From: Spirochaetales bacterium
GTDB lineage: Bacteria; Spirochaetota; Spirochaetia; DSM-27196; PWMO01
Reading direction: 5' to 3'
Assembly: GCA_007123465.1 (NCBI GenBank)
Contig: SKLB01000191.1
Span: 1 to 16,172 of the forward strand
DNA: 16,172 nt
The notes beneath the pieces are model-generated. The model saw only the letters and a program-made list of their open reading frames with translations. It ran no database searches and was not told the origin of the DNA. The translations under genes were made by a program, and so were the position numbers. This document shows positions 14,753-16,172 of this stretch, piece after piece (the stretch's first letter is position 1; each line of letters opens with the position of its first letter).

Positions 14753-15928
14753 GTGAGTCAGACTGCCACAACCGTTCAACTGCAGGGACGAGAGATCACG
14801 ATAATCGGTACCGCGCACGTTTCGCGCGGCAGCGTAGACGAGGTGTGCGCCTATATTGAAGCGCAGAAACCGGATCACGTCTGCGTCGAGATCGACGCCG
14901 CGCGCTATAACTCCCTGATCAGCGGCGCCGGCTGGTCGCAGCTCAACATCTACCAGGTGATTCGCAGCCGCAAAGGGTTCTTGCTGCTGGGAAACCTGGT
15001 GCTCTCTTCATTCCAGAAGCGCATCGGCATGGATCTGGGTGTCAAGCCCGGCGAGGAAATGCGCGCGGCAATCGAGACCGCCGAGGCCAACCAGATTCCT
15101 TTCTCGTTCTGCGATCGCGATATCCAGACTACGCTCAAGCGCGCCTGGGTCAAGACCGGATTCTGGGGTAAGAACAAGCTGTTGGCGGCGCTGCTGAGCT
15201 CGGTGTTCAGCCGCGAGAAGTTCGATGCCGAAGAGATCGAGAAGCTGAAGCAGACCAGCGCGGTTGAGAGTATGATGGCCGAGCTGGCCGAGTACCTGCC
15301 CTCGGTCAAGCACGTACTGATCGACGAGCGTGACCGATACCTGGCCACCAGGATCTACCAGTCTCCCGGCGAGCGGCCGGTTGCGGTGGTTGGAGCCGGA
15401 CACGTGCCCGGCATTGTTGCGTGGCTGGAGCGTCTGGATCGCGGCCAGGCCTCAACTGACCTCAGTGACATAGACTCCGTCCCGCCTCCAAAACCGATAA
15501 GCAAGCTGCTGCCCTACGTTGTGCCGGCTGTGATTCTGGGGTTGATCGTCAGCGGCTTTGTCCGTACCGGCTGGCAGGGCGGTTTCGATATGCTGCTGCG
15601 CTGGTTTCTGGTCAACGGGACGCTGTCGGCGCTCGGGGCATTGGTGGCGCTGGCTCATCCGGTAACGATCATTGCCAGCTTTCTGGCCGCCCCGATTACC
15701 TCGATGAACCCGACCATCGGTGTCGGCATGGTGAGTGGCCTGATGGAAGCCGGGCTGCGCAAGCCTCGTGTGATCGATTTCGAGACGCTGCAGGATGATA
15801 TCCTGACCGTGCGCGGTTTCTTTCACAACCGGCTTACCCATATCCTGCTGGTATTCTTCTTCTCAACGCTTGGCAGTGCCGTCGGCACCTTCATTGCGCT
15901 GCCGTTTCTGTTTCCGCAGGCAGTTTAG
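14753..15928 (+). CDS. TraB-family membrane protein
   Basis: The 391-residue length matches bacterial and archaeal TraB/PrgY-family proteins, named for the enterococcal pheromone-shutdown protein. The N-terminal soluble domain has IIGTAHVSRGS at 17-27, VCVEIDAARY at 43-52 with Glu47 and Arg51, DERDRYLA at 191-198 and VVGAGHVPGI at 212-221. These His, Glu and Arg motifs resemble the TIKI/EreA-like putative metallohydrolase fold. About four membrane segments follow (roughly 252-270, 285-302, 304-320 and 363-385), so the catalytic-like domain is tethered to the inner membrane. In bacteria outside the plasmid pheromone systems its role is unproven. It is the last gene of the TPR-DHH-TraB run and converges on radA. 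Confidence 0.9.
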   Translation: MSQTATTVQLQGREITIIGTAHVSRGSVDEVCAYIEAQKPDHVCVEIDAARYNSLISGAGWSQLNIYQVIRSRKGFLLLGNLVLSSFQKRIGMDLGVKPGEEMRAAIETAEANQIPFSFCDRDIQTTLKRAWVKTGFWGKNKLLAALLSSVFSREKFDAEEIEKLKQTSAVESMMAELAEYLPSVKHVLIDERDRYLATRIYQSPGERPVAVVGAGHVPGIVAWLERLDRGQASTDLSDIDSVPPPKPISKLLPYVVPAVILGLIVSGFVRTGWQGGFDMLLRWFLVNGTLSALGALVALAHPVTIIASFLAAPITSMNPTIGVGMVSGLMEAGLRKPRVIDFETLQDDILTVRGFFHNRLTHILLVFFFSTLGSAVGTFIALPFLFPQAV

Positions 15929-15947
15929 TCCCCACCGCGGGGGCCTA
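15926..15947. terminator. Hairpin between convergent TraB and radA genes
   Basis: CCCC at 15930-15933 pairs with GGGG at 15939-15942 around the loop ACCGC, flanked by the TAG of one gene and the CTA (reverse TAG) of the other. It could serve both strands as a transcription stop, but no T-tract follows on either side, so it would be a weak or factor-dependent terminator. Confidence 0.35.
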
Positions 15948-16172
15948 CCATAACTGTGCGATGCAGTCTGCCACCGTGCCCACGCAGATCCAGCTCTCGC
16001 TGCCGCCGTCGTCATCGCGCGCGGCAGCCGGGCCAAGGCAGCGCGAAAAGCCGAACTCGTGGGCCGCGCGAACGCGTTTGCGCACGTGCAGCACCGGGCG
16101 CACCTCGCCGGCCAGGCTGAGCTCGCCGGTGACGGTGGTCTTCTCCGGAAGCGGCCGGTTGGTGCGCGCTGA
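15945..16172 (-). CDS. radA: DNA repair protein RadA, C-terminal end (5' part outside window)
   Basis: The minus strand reads 75 residues without interruption to a TAG at 15945-15947. NRPLPEKTTVTGELSLAGEV followed by RPVLHVRKRVRAAHEFGF is the Lon-protease-like C-terminal domain of RadA/Sms, which helps process recombination intermediates. The final stretch (DDDGGSES, then WICVGTVADCIAQLW) is less conserved. The zinc finger and RecA-like ATPase core lie beyond the right edge. ComM-like or Lon proteins share this fold, but the TVTGELSLAGEVRPV wording fits RadA best. Confidence 0.8.
   Translation of the reverse strand, partial: SARTNRPLPEKTTVTGELSLAGEVRPVLHVRKRVRAAHEFGFSRCLGPAAARDDDGGSESWICVGTVADCIAQLW

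Noticed and set aside
1..16172. Mobile element, CRISPR, toxin-antitoxin or defence system
   Set aside because: No transposase, integrase, direct-repeat array, tRNA or small paired genes were found; all strands are filled by housekeeping or envelope-type genes of uniform composition.

Overview
The window is a gene-dense, high-GC bacterial chromosome segment with no RNA genes, insertion sequences, CRISPR arrays or intergenic stretches over about 160 bases. A spirochaete of the Spirochaeta type is the best guess. The gene set fits (a DUF4954 protein, a TraB-family membrane protein, a relaxed-lipobox TPR lipoprotein, and a xylulokinase of the form also seen in Bacteroidetes), and several starts are TTG or GTG. 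The phylum is an inference from gene content, not proven.

Layout. Positions 1-1214 (minus): 3' portion of the window's DUF4954 left-handed beta-helix gene, running off the left edge. Positions 1371-5675 (plus): a tight five-gene run of rhaM (L-rhamnose mutarotase), a class II aldolase like the aldolase half of RhaD/RhaE-type enzymes, an FGGY sugar kinase (probable rhamnulokinase), hisA, and a HisE protein with an apparently dead HisI-like domain at its N-terminus. Positions 5685-6785 (minus): leuB, convergent with hisE. Positions 6920-10434 (plus): transketolase and xylulokinase, a pentose-phosphate/xylose pair. Positions 10424-12247 (minus): a 607-residue membrane-anchored or exported protein of unknown family, overlapping xylB tail to tail. 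Positions 12337-15928 (plus): a regular TPR lipoprotein, a DHH/DHHA1 phosphoesterase and a TraB-family membrane protein. Positions 15945-16172 (minus): the C-terminal end of radA.

How the genes work together. RhaM, the kinase and the aldolase would carry L-rhamnose(-like) sugar from anomer interconversion through phosphorylation to cleavage into dihydroxyacetone phosphate and lactaldehyde. The isomerase, transporter and lactaldehyde-processing enzyme are not in the window. Transketolase and xylulokinase feed D-xylulose into the pentose phosphate pathway, whose product PRPP is the precursor of histidine. HisA and HisE are two steps of that pathway, and LeuB is the oxidative step of leucine synthesis. 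The 12.2-15.9 kb block looks like an envelope or housekeeping group with no recognisable pathway.

The points most worth a second look are the pseudo-HisI/HisE fusion, the hard-wiring of histidine genes behind a rhamnose operon, the divergent and probably leaderless promoter pair at 12.25-12.34 kb, the exact 34-residue TPR periodicity, and the uncharacterised 607-residue protein. I did not find strong evidence for an entirely new defence or mobile system.
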